A stretch of DNA of 64,000 bases, taken from assembly GCA_910574455.1 (NCBI GenBank), contig CAJSYZ010000005.1:7564001-7628000 (forward strand), in the 5' to 3' direction. Source of the stretch: Trichaptum fuscoviolaceum (taxonomy: Eukaryota; Basidiomycota; Agaricomycetes; Hymenochaetales; Trichaptaceae). How positions within the stretch are numbered: the stretch's first letter is position 1; each line of letters opens with the position of its first letter. Below, piece after piece: positions 43,926-56,333 of this stretch. A model generated the notes under the pieces. It was not told the origin of the DNA, made no database searches, and saw nothing but the letters and a program-made list of their open reading frames with translations. A program made the translations under genes and the position numbers.

Positions 43926-46730
43926 AAGCCTAATCGCAAGGCGCGCGCGGGGCAGGGCGACTAAGGACGGGGTTCGAGTCCTTGCGGACAATGAGATCAC
44001 TCCCGCACACGGGGTGGCGGGACTGTGGTCTGCGGGCCGGGACAGGACGCTACTAGCGAGACTAGTTGGCTGGCACGTGCGTGGCCAGGCCAATCACCTG
44101 GGGCTATCTTGAGACGGGGTTGGCATCGAGGAGCGGGGAAGCTAAGGGGTTTCCCTTGGACGGCGGGAAACTCGCGCGATTCGCGACGGGATCATGCAGG
44201 GAATCGAGTTCGGGTTTCGGCCGGGAATCGCGTTCGGGTTTCGACCGGGAATCGAGACAGGGTTCGACCGGGAATCGCGTTCGGGTTTCGACCGGGAATC
44301 GAGACAGGGTTCGACCGGGGATCGTAGCGGGAATCTTTCGGGAATCAGAGCGGGAACTTAGCTGGGGTTGCGATGGGAATCACGGCGGGATCGAAGGCGG
44401 GAATCCTGCAGGGGATTTGCGCAGGGATTCGAGACGGGACGCGAGGCGGGAAACAAGCGGGATTTCGACTGGGATCGTGCAGGGGAAAGGAGCGGGATTC
44501 CAACCGGGAAGCGAGCGGGGTTTCTACCGGGAGTGAGCGGGGGAGTCTGGCGAGACTCTAGTCGGGAAACAAGCGGGGGGAGTTTGGCGGGACTCCAACC
44601 GGGACGAGTGGGGGAGTCTTGACGGGACCCAACCGGGAACAAGCGTGGGTTGCGGGATTGTCAGAGAGGACGCTTGACAGCGTTCGCGGCGAGGCGGGAT
44701 TCCTGGCGGGGCAGGCTGTGGACGAACAAGGGCAGGTCGAGAGGCACAGGATGTCGTAGGGGTTAGCTAGGGCACCGTGGCAGGACGAGCGCAGGGCAGG
44801 GTTCGTGACCGGGCAGGATTGCGGGACAGCAATCCTTGACCTGCTGTCGTGTTGGCTTACTCAAGGCCAGACAGAGGTCGGCTTTGGACGCAGTGGATCA
44901 ATCTCCTAACTGCACTTCATGACTGTGGACGCGAGGCCGGGATCTGGTATCCGGGCATAGTCGAGAACCTACGAGGTCTGGGATAGCTATGGCTATGGCT
45001 ATGGCTGTGGCAGGCTATGGCTATGGCTGTGGCTATGGTGAGTGACTTCGGGACTATGGCGAGGTACGGGGTTCGCTGGAGCGGGGAACAGAGCATGACG
45101 GGAGCGGGGAGCGAGCGGGGGATCATCCTAGAGTCGAGGGAACGACGAGGCGGGCTAGGGATGGATCGAGACACGGGGACGAGGCGGGGGACTGACGAGG
45201 AGACGTGGGCGAGGACAAGCAGGGGCGAGGAGGTCGTAGCGGGGCGGAACTCTTAGCAGGAGAATGCATGGCGAAGCAGAGGTTCTTCCGGGATCAGAGA
45301 GCGGGGGATCCTTTCGGGATCTAGCCAAGGTCGCGATTCGGGTTTCAGTATACCGGGTTCTGTTCGGGATTGCCTTAGACATGTTGGGGTCCTGGGGGAT
45401 CCCGACACGTACATTCACTTACCAACATACGCTCATTAATCCGCTAGTACCTCAAGGTGACGACCTGCAACCGCCTGGCATACCTAGTCTGGCTAGTCGC
45501 GGCCACGGACCGGACGCTGACGTCCACAGACATGCCGTAGCCGTCTGGAGAGACGGGATGGACATGCCTAGCAGTGCGGTCGTAGCATGTATCTTTTGTA
45601 GTAGATAGGTGCGCATTGCGCAAGGACATTTAGCGTAGATTAACTATACAGTCTTTACGAAGTAGATAAATAGCTGTAGGCATCGTAAGGAGCACCCCAC
45701 TTTTGACCTCTTGTGGAGTGCTTCCTTAGGTGCGATCTCTCTCCTTTCTCCTGTGTAGTTAGTTGCGTAATACTTACTTGTGGAGTGCTTCCTTAGGGAT
45801 CCGCTTACTTGACGTTCAAAGCAGTGAAGAGTCCTAGCTGGCCTTGAGAATCCCGCGACGCGCCTGGATAGAATCCCGCGCGTTTTCCCCCGCCTGAATT
45901 CCCACGCTCGTTCCCAGTCGCGAATCCAGTTCCCGAAAGCCGGTTCCCGTCGCGAATTCCAGTTTCCCGAAACTGTTTCCCGCTACAATTCCCGACGGTC
46001 GTAACAGCCTCGCTGCGAACGCTGTCAAGCGTCTCCTCTGACAATCCCGCAACCCACGCTCGTTCCCGGTTGGAGTCCTGTCAAGACTCCCCCACTCGTC
46101 CCGGTTGGAGTCCCGCCAAACTCCCCCCGCTTGTTTCCCGACTAGAGTCTCGCCAGACTCCCCCGCTCACTCCCGGTAGAATCCCTGCTCGCTTCCCGTT
46201 TGGAATCCCGCTCCTTTCCCCCGCACGATCCCAGTCGAAACCCCGCTCGTTTCCCGCCTCGTGTCCCGTCTCGAATTCCTGCGCAAATCCCCCGCAGGAT
46301 TCCCGCCTTCGATCCCGTCGCGATTCCCATCGCAACCCCAGCTAAGTCCCCGCTCTGATTCCCGAAAGAATCCCGCTACGATCCCCGGTCGAACCCTGTC
46401 TCGATTCCCGGTCGAAACCCGAACGCGATTCCCGGCCGAAACCCGAACTCGATTCCCTGCATGATCCCGTCGCGAATCGCGCGAGTTTCCCGCCGTCCAA
46501 GGGAAACCCCTTAGCTTCCCCGCTCCTCGATGCTAACCCCGTCCTGAGATAGCCCCAGGTGATTGGCCTGGCCACGCACGTGCCAGCCAACTAGTCTCGC
46601 TAGTAGCGTCCTGTCCCGGCCCGCAGACCACAGTCCCGCCACCCCGTGTGCGGGAGTGATCTCATTGTCCGCAAGGACTCGAACCCCGTCCTTAGTCGCC
46701 CTGCCCCGCGCGCGCCTTGCGATTAGGCTT
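43926..46730. repeat. T3 centre: GGGATTC-rich block, inverted gamma and alpha, inverted GGGATTC-rich block
   Basis: Order: 43926-44690 GGGATTC-rich; 44691-45407 gamma (-), ending GGGATCCCGACA; 45408-46006 alpha (-), ending GACGGTCGTAACA; 46007-46730 GGGATTC-rich (-). Mirror of the T2 centre. No coding capacity beyond repeat translations. Confidence 0.6.
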
Positions 46731-48609
46731 TGTTACGACATCGAAGCACCGGCTTCTTCGAAGTTGGTCCCTGTCGATCTCCCGCGACCCTGATCCACGC
46801 CAGAAGTTGCCTGCAACTTATCCCGAGACGATGTATGCATTACATCCGCCCCCCACGCTCGTTACCCCGCTGCCTGTGCGCCAGCTTGATACCTCACGCA
46901 TGATTACATTCTTTTAGTTCTCTTTGTTTCACTTGACCATGCTTCACGCTCGTTCCCTTAGATCTTGCCCAGATGTCCCCCGCACCGAATCCCGGTTCCC
47001 GGATTCACGTCACTGTATGCGCGGCCTTTGCCCGCAAGATTGTGTAACTAGTTAGTTGCGCGTTTGTGCATGCCTGTTCCCTGTAGATTCTGCCCCGTAG
47101 ATAAATACCTGTCACCACCGTAAGGAGCACTCACTTTTGTCCTCTTGTTGAGTGCTTCCTTAGATGTGTTTCTGTCTTGTCTCTAGTGTAGTTTTACAAT
47201 GCTGACTTGTCGAGTGCTTCCTTAGGGAACCTCCTCCTGATACAGAAGTGTTGCCTTGAGATCCCGGTTATCCTGAGCTCTCTGCTCCCGTCCTGAGCAC
47301 GCCTGCTCTCTGGCTCTCTTGTCTCTGTCTTGTCCCGGATCCCGCTCTGCGAATCCCGCCTTGAGTCCTGCCCAGAATCCCGCTCTGAGATTCCCGCCAG
47401 AATCCCGCTCTGAGATTCCCGCACGAATCCCGAACGAACCCCGCTCTACGATTCCCGCACGAATCCCGGTCTGAGATTCCCGAACGAATCCCGCCCTGAG
47501 ATTCCCGCAAGAATCCCGCTCTGCAATTCTCGGTCTGCGCGTTTCCCCGCGTCTCGACTCTGTCTCCCCGCGCCTCGACTCTGCCTTCCCCGCCTCGACT
47601 CTGACTCTGTCCCGTCCTCGCCTCAAGCCCCCTTGCGTCTCGCCCCCGTAGCCCCGCTTCCCGCGCAACTCCGTTGGCGTTGTAGCGTCCTTAACGGTTC
47701 CCTATGCCTTCTCCGCTGCCGCGCGCTCTCCCAGGCCTTGCCCCGGAAGCCGCTAACGCGCCCCGGCCCCCAGGTTCCCCCTGTCACGACGACACCTAAG
47801 ACCCTACGAACAAACATTCCCGCGCCATCACTAATCCCGACATCAATCCCGACATCCGGTCCCGGATCCCGCAACCCGGACCCCAAGCCAAACATTTCCA
47901 AATACACGACAAACATCACGAACACGTTCCACGACCACGCCTTACGAACACGCCTTACGAACACGCCTTACGAACACGCCCTACGGACATTCTGACAGTA
48001 CCACGCCCCAGACTACCATTCATTCCCACTTCATTCCCGTAAAACCCCGAAATCTATCTATTATCCTTTATCACCATTTTCAAATCACTCTGATCACATT
48101 CCCGTTTCCCCTTGTTCTAACATACATTCCCGGTTCCTCGTGTAAGCTACACGCCCCACGATTATTCTCCGAATCCCGCGTGTTGCTACACGACTCACCT
48201 CCACGCCCCGAAAACATATCTTACTCCCCATTTCTTATCTCAGACTCTTACGCGTATATAAACTTGTAGAAACTCATCATGTATCTCTCGACTCGAATAT
48301 CATAAGTCTTTAGGCTACCTTACGAGCTAGGCTCTCGAGATCCATCCTTGCTTCACTCTATGATCTTACTCTCGTCGTTACCCACTCTTCTCGCTCTCAG
48401 ACTCTAAATTCCCGACAACCCGACTAGGATTTCGCGTAGAATCCCGGATCACTGATCGCGGGAACTTCAACCCGGATCCCGACTACTTGGTCTCTTGCTA
48501 TTTCGTCTTCGCATTTCTTTCGCCTTTCCGTTCTCGCTCGGCTTTCTCAACTCGCGACCACCCTTAGGCAAGGCTTGGGTCCGGGCCTGACACCCCCCAG
48601 GTCGTAACA
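46731..48609 (-). mobile_element. LTR beta copy (T3, inverted) interrupted by the solo LTR
   Basis: Mirror of 27560-29417, but 21 bp longer in the GGGATTC repeat zone (about 47410-47530), with a different series of units. Ends CCAGGTCGTAACA at 48609, next to unique block-Y sequence. Confidence 0.7.
47782..48592 (-). mobile_element. Solo LTR, 811 bp (second copy)
   Basis: TGTCACGACGAC to GGGCCTGACA with CCCCC on both sides; mirror of 27577-28387. Confidence 0.8.
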
Positions 48610-48960
48610 GGTATAAGCTTTCCTCTCTGTTGTTCACTAATATGCCTATGACAGATCGAGCTCTGAAGTTGTATGAACTGCATACGTTCAAGAGATCAAT
48701 GAGCATTATTACTCACTGGCATAAGATGGAATATTACGCAAACCCGATGCTATAATCCTGATCAAGTCCATACATGTATATGTCACTACCTCCCAATTCG
48801 TCCCTCTAAGAACAAATTGTCTGCATCTTAAAGAACTCAGTGATATGTATTTTTCTTTTATTCGTTAATGTATGCGGTTCTTATGCTACAAGGTAGCTCA
48901 ACCTTCTTTTACATGTAGTTGATACAGGGTGCATAGTACGGTATATAAATTCGAATACTT

Positions 48961-49287
48961 ATGATTGATCCCGACTTCTCACGCAAACTTTTAGAATTCA
49001 TCATCATGGACCTATCCGCTGTTCGACAGTTGTACCCTCATCTCGACTTGCCATCCCGAGTCTCGATTAATGGATCATGGGTGATGGGTGTTTTTACGTT
49101 CCTCTCCAAGACATCTGGCGTTATGGATTACATTTGCAATAAGTGTAACGATACGGCTGTTATACACGCTCTTCTTCTTTTCCGGTTTAGAATCAATAGG
49201 CAGCCCAAAGCTTCAAAGAAAGGCTTGAGTCAGCCTATCACCGGTCGTAAACGTAAGCATATCGGAGACCGGGACTCGGCCTATTAG
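48961..49287 (+). CDS. Hypothetical protein, 108 aa, upstream of STE3-3 (right copy)
   Basis: An open frame with a protein-like N-terminal half (MIDPDFSRKLLEFIIMDLSA), a YICNKCND pair of cysteines and a basic C-terminus. No domain recognised, no CaaX end (it ends DSAY), no obvious intron. It lies 385 bp before the STE3-3 start on the same strand. It could be a receptor-linked gene, a transposon remnant or chance. The 48610-48960 gap holds nothing else I can support. Confidence 0.35.
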   Translation: MIDPDFSRKLLEFIIMDLSAVRQLYPHLDLPSRVSINGSWVMGVFTFLSKTSGVMDYICNKCNDTAVIHALLLFRFRINRQPKASKKGLSQPITGRKRKHIGDRDSAY

Positions 49288-49671
49288 GCGCTAATTTTCT
49301 CGGAGCCGTGCACTGCCAGCCTGCCAGTGAGTGGCATCAGGGTCGAAATCTTTTAGCTGTCTCACCTCAGGTACCTTCGGATCTTTCGCGATCCCCGCGG
49401 TGCGGTCTCGAGGCGGCTAATATCAATATGTGAGCTCTCTCTCTCTCTATTTCAAGAGCTATTTACACAGTTATACCTTGCAGTCTATTTCCGATCGTGT
49501 TGATCGATACCCGGACGGATATCTAATCCCGAGTCGTCGCTTAAACTTGCGTACCGTGTGGGTAAGGGATCTTCAGATCGACTGTGCATGCTACTTGTCT
49601 CGGATATGAAATGATCCAAGCGGGGCACGCAAATCATACAAAACTGAAAGGCATACTTCAGAGTATCGTGC

Positions 49672-50921
49672 ATGGATTCGACGTATCCCCTCGCACCCAT
49701 TGCCAACTTCATAGGTTCCTTTCTTGTCCTAATCTCCCTCTTAGGCGTACTTACCCACCGACCCTGGAACATCGGTGTCATCGTGCTAATTGTTAATGTG
49801 CTTTTCAAGTCTGTGGTCGTCGGAATAAACACCATCGTCTGGTCCAATAACGCCCATGATGTAGCGCCCGCTTGGTGCGATATCAGTGAGTAATCTTATC
49901 AGATGCCTCACATTCTTGTTGTTGAGCATCCGTTCAGGCTCCCATCTCTCTATCTTCGAAGGGTCTGCAATACCTTCTGCTACATTCGTCATCACCCGTC
50001 GCTTGTTCGGCATCGTCCGCTACAGCAGCTCGATGGTATATATGGGCCAGAACCATGTATGTCGGTCAGTCTGAAATACGGTGTATTTGAACTTTGCTCA
50101 CCGGGTGTTGCAGAAGAAGAAAGAGGCAATGATCGATCTCGTTCTTTGCATTGGCTTTCCCATGTTAATGACTGGTCTATGTGAGTGTAGATAACAAATC
50201 TTCATACATTATTAATATACCGCGCACCTCAGACTACGTGGTACAAAATGCAAGATATGACATCTATGAAGAATATGGTTGCCACTCATCACTTTATAAC
50301 TGTGGAGTCTCGATTCTTTTTGAAATCACCGGGTCTTCACTCTTACCACTGATTTCTTTCTTCGTTCACATTCGTGAGTGACGAAAAGTTTTCAACGAAG
50401 GCGAAAGCTAACTTCATGAAGCAAAAATTACCTGGACTCTTTTTCGACGACAGAGAGAGATGGCGAACTTTTTTGACAGAACTGAAATTTCTTTTCGTCG
50501 CGACTTCTCCAGACCTCTCATACTCAGCTTCATCATCATTCCAACCTTGATGTTGAACCTGGTTTTGAACCTTTCTGTCTACACAATCTTCCACGTTCGC
50601 GCAGATGAGAGATCCGCAACTGTATTCTGGCCCGGCTGGACCAAAATCCACAGCTCTTGGGAGCCGAACCTCATCCCCGCGTCTCTATGGACAGAAAGTG
50701 GTATTCTGACGAAAATGACAGTCAGATACTTTGAATACAAAAACCCAGTGTATGCTTGCGGTCTCTTTGCAGTCTATGGGCTCGCAGAGAGTGCTCGCCA
50801 GCGGTACCGGTCCATCTTCTGGACCACCGTTGAACCATTCGGGTTGCAACAAAAGCCGCCGTTGTACAGCAAAGCTGTGTCTTTTATTACATTTCAATCC
50901 ACTTCAGCCAGTCTTGTATAG
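49672..50921 (+). CDS. STE3-3, STE3-type pheromone receptor, intact (right copy)
   Basis: A seven-TM receptor that would sit in the plasma membrane, bind a lipopeptide mating pheromone and signal through a heterotrimeric G protein to the MAPK cascade (known for the family). Exons: 49672-49885, 49938-50035, 50114-50180, 50233-50373, 50422-50921; all introns are 48-78 nt with GTRNGT-type starts and AG ends, and the last has a CTAAC branch site. The total is 1020 nt, 339 aa. Marks: MDSTYPLAPIANF start, RPWNIG, INTIVW and WCDIS at the exon 1-2 join, IPSATFVITRRLFGIV (TM3), CIGFPML (TM4), EEYGC, FWPGWTKIH, and LAESARQRYRSIFW at TM7. The cytoplasmic tail is short for the family. Another STE3-like, non-mating role is possible. 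Both copies encode the same protein. Confidence 0.93.
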
Positions 50922-51669
50922 AATCGCTGCGAAAAGTAGCATTTCAACAATTTTCTTTTTCGTGACATGTATTGACAACTCGACTTGTACTAGGTTTCCT
51001 TATTTTTCATTCTTTGTTGAAGTCTGGAAGAGTATAGTGTGGGTAGATCTATTTCCTGTGCTAACTTGAGCTGAGTGTAAGTATGTATATTTATCGGTAC
51101 TAAGCGCCCGTGCCAGCCTGAGTGGCGTTCAATTTTAAGTTCAAGCTTAACTTGAAGTTGACCCTGAGCGCCTGCCACTGGCAGTCCCTGCTTCAAGTTC
51201 AACCATGAACAACTTGGATGTCCCACCTTCTTCTTTGCGATTTCATCTAGTATCATCACTCAAAAGTCGACTCGTAGTTTGCGCTTCCGCTAGCCTGCGA
51301 AATTGGATAGGATTCACCTTTAGCTTCCCATGTTTGGCCTTCATATAACTTCATGATGACTAGGAACGAGTCACTTATCGCTCATCACTGATCGCACCAG
51401 CGGTGGCTCTACCCAAATAGAAGGATCCTAGGAGCCCAACGGTCATTAATATCGCTCGTTGGTGGCGCACGGGCCTCAGCGATGCCCTATAAAACATCGA
51501 CTTAACCATCGAAGATACATCGCCTTCTTTCTTGCGCACCGAAACCACAGGTTGTCCAGCGAAGCACATCCTCGTATCCCTATCAGTACATCCGGAATGT
51601 GTGGAGATTGCTCATCGTTCGGTGGTGGTGTTGTATTCTCTCCAGATGGTATGGGCTTGCTCACACTAG
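50922..51669. other. Intergenic between STE3-3 and the AAA gene
   Basis: Holds the CAGGCTGGCAC palindromic element (about 51094-51214). No pheromone-like CaaX peptide found on either strand. Confidence 0.4.
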
Positions 51670-54217
51670 ATGCTCAACGACTTTGACCATCTCCCTTATC
51701 TAGACTTCCAGATCACTCATGGCATGTCATTTCACGGAGCTCCTTCGGTGACAATCCCTTTCGGAGAGACAGTCTACGCCGAATTCGATCACATTGTCAA
51801 TGAAGCGCAGGCAGGAGAATTGCAACATCCTCAAGCGCCTCCTGGCTCTGTCCTTGAGGTGAAGCGCGTCGACGAGACGTACGACCAATTGAACGGCAAA
51901 TGGTCTTCGCGCGACAGAATCATCGAAACCGGCATGAAGAGTGGTAAAGACACGTACGCTGCGTATGCGTTTACAGTCAATCGTCGCTTCCAACCGAAGG
52001 ATAACAAGGGGATGCACGTCGTTACGACGACTCTGGATATCAAGAGCGAACATCTGCGTGAGGTCGGGAAGAGTGTGATTGGACAGGTGCAGGGTATTTC
52101 ATGGACATCGAAACCTTTGAAGGTGAGCCACATTTAGTGGCGGTTGTGCGTGTGACGGCTGACCCATTTTACGAAGGTCGATCCTAAGATTTTTATGGCC
52201 TTCCTTCATCAACTCGCCACATATGAAACTGAACTAGCTCGCAAAGTTGAGCAGGCAGGAGAAGAAGACACGTCAACCTCTGAAAAGTTTGCGCATCTTC
52301 ACTTCCTCCTCACCTTCATCCGCAAAGAATACACCGAGGCGTTTGACGAGCTCAACTCTCTCCTCTCACACGACGAGATCACGTTCGACCTCCTCTGGGC
52401 GCTCTTTAAACCTCGCACAATCCTGTATGCGCCGTGTCCCGTCACGGGATCACCGCGTGCCCTGCGCGTGCGTAATGTTGAAGTCCGTCAGCGCGTCACA
52501 CCTGGCGCTCCTCCCGTAGCCGGCGGTGGAGGAGACGGTCCTCGATTCTGGGCAGTCGATGCAGAATATGTGGAATATAATGCTGCATATACGACTACCG
52601 GAGGTCAGCCGAAGTTCGGTTACGCACGTCTCTTGAATCTGGAGGTCCCAATGTTTGCTGGAACAGAGAAGATTACGAGTCTCCCGTTCTATCCAATGGC
52701 GTACTATCCCGGTGCAGAGGAGCTGGGGCTGCGTCTCGTGGAACGCGGGAAGCGATGGGTTGGGTTACAAGGCGAACATCACCTATTCTATGACGGGACT
52801 GGGTTCAAATGGGATGACCAAGAACGACGATATAAGAAGCAAACGGTAAATCCATTTGTGCTTATCATTACTTAAGGACGAGGCTTCTCACCTTCGTGCT
52901 CTCAAATAGATCAAGAGTAGGGTTATGATTGACCGTCAGACATTCTCCAAAACGCTTCCGAACTACAGACTTCCGGTAGTATCGAAAGCGCTGACGGGCG
53001 AAGACATCGATAAGCACCCTAGGAAGTTCGGTGCTTCACATACAGCAGTTGACAATGCGGACAAGCACCCGGACATTGAACTGTCAGAGCAGGAGCTACA
53101 GCTAGCCAGCCCTGTCGTCTATGGCTTCAGTCTAACAGAAAAGATGTGGTGTATGTCTATCCTTATCATCTTTTCCTGCCCGGAGGTCACTGAATATGAA
53201 TGCTCATACAGTCGAGCTGGATGTTGATAACGTCTCCACGTTCGAGTGGAACGACGAAGCATTTGAGAACCTTGTATTGTCTGCGGAGCAGAAGGACCTC
53301 ATCAAGTCACTCGCAGAGGCACACACTCTCGACGAGTCTGGTTTCGACGACTTCATCGACGGCAAGGGTCGTGGGCTGGTCATCAATCTCTTTGGTTCTC
53401 CCGGTGTTGGGAAGAGCTTGACTGCAGAGGCTGCAAGTGAATGTATGTATAGCATCCGATTATCACCCGGGCCATTCCTTACTAACACTGTGCTTTGTAT
53501 CCGCAGACGTCCGAAAGCCTCTGTATGTCGTTGGCGCTGGGGAACTGGGTACAACGGCAGATGTCCTTGATAGTCAGCTCACACGAATTTTCACCTTGAC
53601 TGCGGCATGGGAAGCTGTCGTCCTCATCGACGAGGCCGATGTCTTCCTGGAGGAGCGTTCGTTCAAGGACATATACCGGAACGCGATGGTTGCTGTGTTC
53701 CTGCGTCAGTTGGAGTGCGTCGGTTTTGTATGTGACTAATGAAGAACTCAACTGATGACAAACATATGCAGATACTTTCGAGGCATCTTGTTCCTGACTA
53801 CGAACCGCGTCCGCACGTTTGATGAGGCCTTTCAATCTCGTATACACGTCTCGCTCCTCTATCCGGACCTCTCTCCTGATGCGAAGCGGAAGATCTGGGT
53901 CGCTCTGTTGAAGAAAGTAAAGCCTCGGAAACGAATAAATAGCAACTCAGCCGGTGTGGGCGAAGCGGATCAATATGCGGGCCTCACAAAGGGTCAGCTG
54001 CAGGAGCTTGGGGAGAAGAAGGTCAACGGAAGGCAGATCAAGAATGTCGTTCGTACGGCATGTGCTATTGCAAGTAGTAAGAAGGAGGATGTTAGCATTA
54101 AGCATCTGGTCCAGGTTCTAAATATGATCGATCAGTTTGATGCGAGGTACGTCCATAGGTGCTACTCTCCGTTCGACATCCGCTGACATTCTCCATAGGA
54201 GTAATATGTATCAATAG
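51670..54217 (+). CDS. AAA+ ATPase with DUF7025-like N-terminal region (right copy)
   Basis: Seven exons: 51670-52122, 52177-52845, 52910-53150, 53212-53442, 53507-53714, 53772-54146, 54199-54217, giving 731 aa. Introns of 52-64 nt have canonical borders, and frame and family motifs continue across every join. The N-terminal ~340 residues match the fungal DUF7025 pattern (HFLLTFIRKEY..., ITFDLLWALFKP, ITSLPFYPMAYYP). The AAA domain has Walker A GSPGVGKS (~516-523), Walker B VVLIDEAD (~569-576), sensor-1 LTTNR and RIHVSLLYPDLS after it. Related fungal proteins are uncharacterised ATPases, so substrate and location are unknown. Walker A ends GKS where many relatives have GKT. The start at 51670 is the first Met continuous with the conserved region; an upstream exon is possible. 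Confidence 0.88.
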
Positions 54218-54823
54218 CCACCCAGAAACTGTGGTGTTCTGTATGAGTAGAATTTATTATTGTCATTCACCAATTCTTTCATAAGCAAAGTGACTTTCAG
54301 AGAAATCACAGGATCGCTTGCTTCTCTTGATATGCGTATCATGTTCGAAGGGCTTGTCGAATAAAGAAGGACTTCGTGTCATACCCACGAAACGAAAAAG
54401 TCCACCGACATGGAAGAGGGACGCAAAGTCAGGACGGTTAACTGCAATTCTTACGCTTCTTTGGCTGTGATAGCAGTGAGTGCCACGACGTCCGTGGCGT
54501 GCGGTGAATGACCGTCCTCAGTGAGGATTATGTGGCACGCTCGTTGCACCAACCGCCACTGCACCGCCTTCACGGGGATAGTAAGGCGACCATCAAAGCA
54601 CTTCGGCGTACGGATGGCTATCGTGGCATCCGTTCAGAAGTTGGACTGATTTTGCTTGAACTTCTTTGATCATCTGCAGAAGTGGCGAGGATGAACATTG
54701 CCCTGCGGGTATATACACTACATCTTAGTGCTTTCTGAGATAGGCATATAAACGGTATAAAGAGACGTGGATGGTGAGTGCTCTTCGCACAAACTTGAAT
54801 CATTTGAAGGAAAATCATCTACC

Positions 54824-55397
54824 ATGGTGTTCGTCCGCAGCAACCCAAACAAACCTCCAGAATACTATTCTTATATTGATTTCCACAAGCACCTCTCTGA
54901 CTGTGAGAAACTATGAAGAAGTTGATGGCACTGACCTCCGATTAATTACTTACATTGTAGGGTGCACAAAGAATGGATTTTTGCTCGAGATCGAGGAGGG
55001 GGAGTCAAACAGCTGGGTGCTGAAGGCCGAGGAGGAGGAGTGGCTTGACACCTTCCGGTATGGTCTTAAAGGAGCTAAGCCAAAGCTAATGCAATGTGGC
55101 AGAGGTAAGAACTTATAGGAAACTTGTCGGGACTCTGCTGAGCATCTAGCTTACCTAGTCTATCGGCCTTCATGCGCATCAAAAAATGACGAAGAAGTAT
55201 ATCTTTCTCGTCCTGCCATCCTTGCAGACGGATATACCAAGACAGACGAGCATGACGCGCTGCAAATGATTTCATACAATTTAATTTTCCGTATAAACAA
55301 GCGAAGGTCAATTAGGATAATCGACTTTGACGAAGAGGAGAAGAAACATAAACTGAAACATGGGTCCGGGGACTCCGGGCCCATAATAGTTAAGTAG
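54824..55397 (+). CDS. Unknown protein, 153 aa, three exons (right copy)
   Basis: ATG in an ACCATGG context at 54824. Exons 54824-54902, 54961-55104 and 55159-55397; introns of 58 nt (GTGAGA...TGTAG) and 54 nt (GTAAGA...CCTAG). Total 462 nt. The product begins MVFVRSNPNKPPEYYSYIDF, has an acidic middle (EIEEGE, KAEEEEW) and a basic/acidic C-terminus (KRRSIRIIDFDEEEKK). I recognise no domain. The splice model is my inference from border and frame consistency. The 54218-54823 gap has no other supported gene. Confidence 0.55.
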
Positions 55398-56333
55398 TGC
55401 GTCTGTGATCTATCTCGAATCCCGATGAATGACGATCGGGGAAAATGAAGGGCTTGGAAAGCAGATGTGCTTGACTTGCCAGTGCAAGCCCCGATAGCAA
55501 TTAACTAGTAGTACCTAGCAATCAATCACATTTATTCACGTGAGATGGATTATCCTCTAGACTGCACATGTAGAATGCGCATGCCAGTGTGTGTAATACA
55601 TCATTAGCGGGAAGCCCCGGGAGAGGGACCCAGCGAAACTTAGGAACGTTCCGGCTACTAATGTTACAGTGTGACTTCTACAAACAGTAGTATTCGTGAC
55701 CGTGGCTAAGACAATGTCACGCGCCAGCCTGAGGTTGAACCTGAAGGTTCCACTCTCGCCACCACAACCCACTGGCAGTGCGGCACTGCGGTCGGGCGGT
55801 TGGACAGTTGCTTAGAATTCGCCTAAAGCCATCAAAGAGCCAAGTTCTGTCAGATATCGAGTTCCAAACTACTCCGGGTTCGACTTCTGTTGTGTAAGTG
55901 ACTCAAGAATTTACAGTATGTTTAAACTTGCTGAACAACGCACATACTAGTGCACCTGGTACTAACGCTGCCGTTATCCTTTAGATGAACTAAGGATAAT
56001 GAAGGTCTGAGTCATCAAACCGTCCGCTCTTGGCGGAATGCAGAAAAGGTGGATGCTTGTATTCTGATTATGAAACGAAAGATACAGATACAAAGAGAGC
56101 GTGGCTTGGAAAATTATGTAGACTAACTCCCGTCATTTTTAACCTGTTCAACGTACAATTACTACCAAGGGGATTGACTATCAATGGACTGCAGGAAAGG
56201 TGAAGGCCCTTTTTCTAAATGTAAACCGATACATACAGATATTAACAGAGTGTGGCTAGAAGATCATGAAGACTAATGCGAAGACTAAGTTTTGCCATTT
56301 TCTAACCTGTACGAAGTACTACCGAATGCATAA
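55398..56333. other. Intergenic downstream of the F-box gene (right copy)
   Basis: Mirror of 19835-20770, with the same two diverged ~130-bp paragraphs (about 56018-56146 and 56178-56308). No gene supported. Confidence 0.35.
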
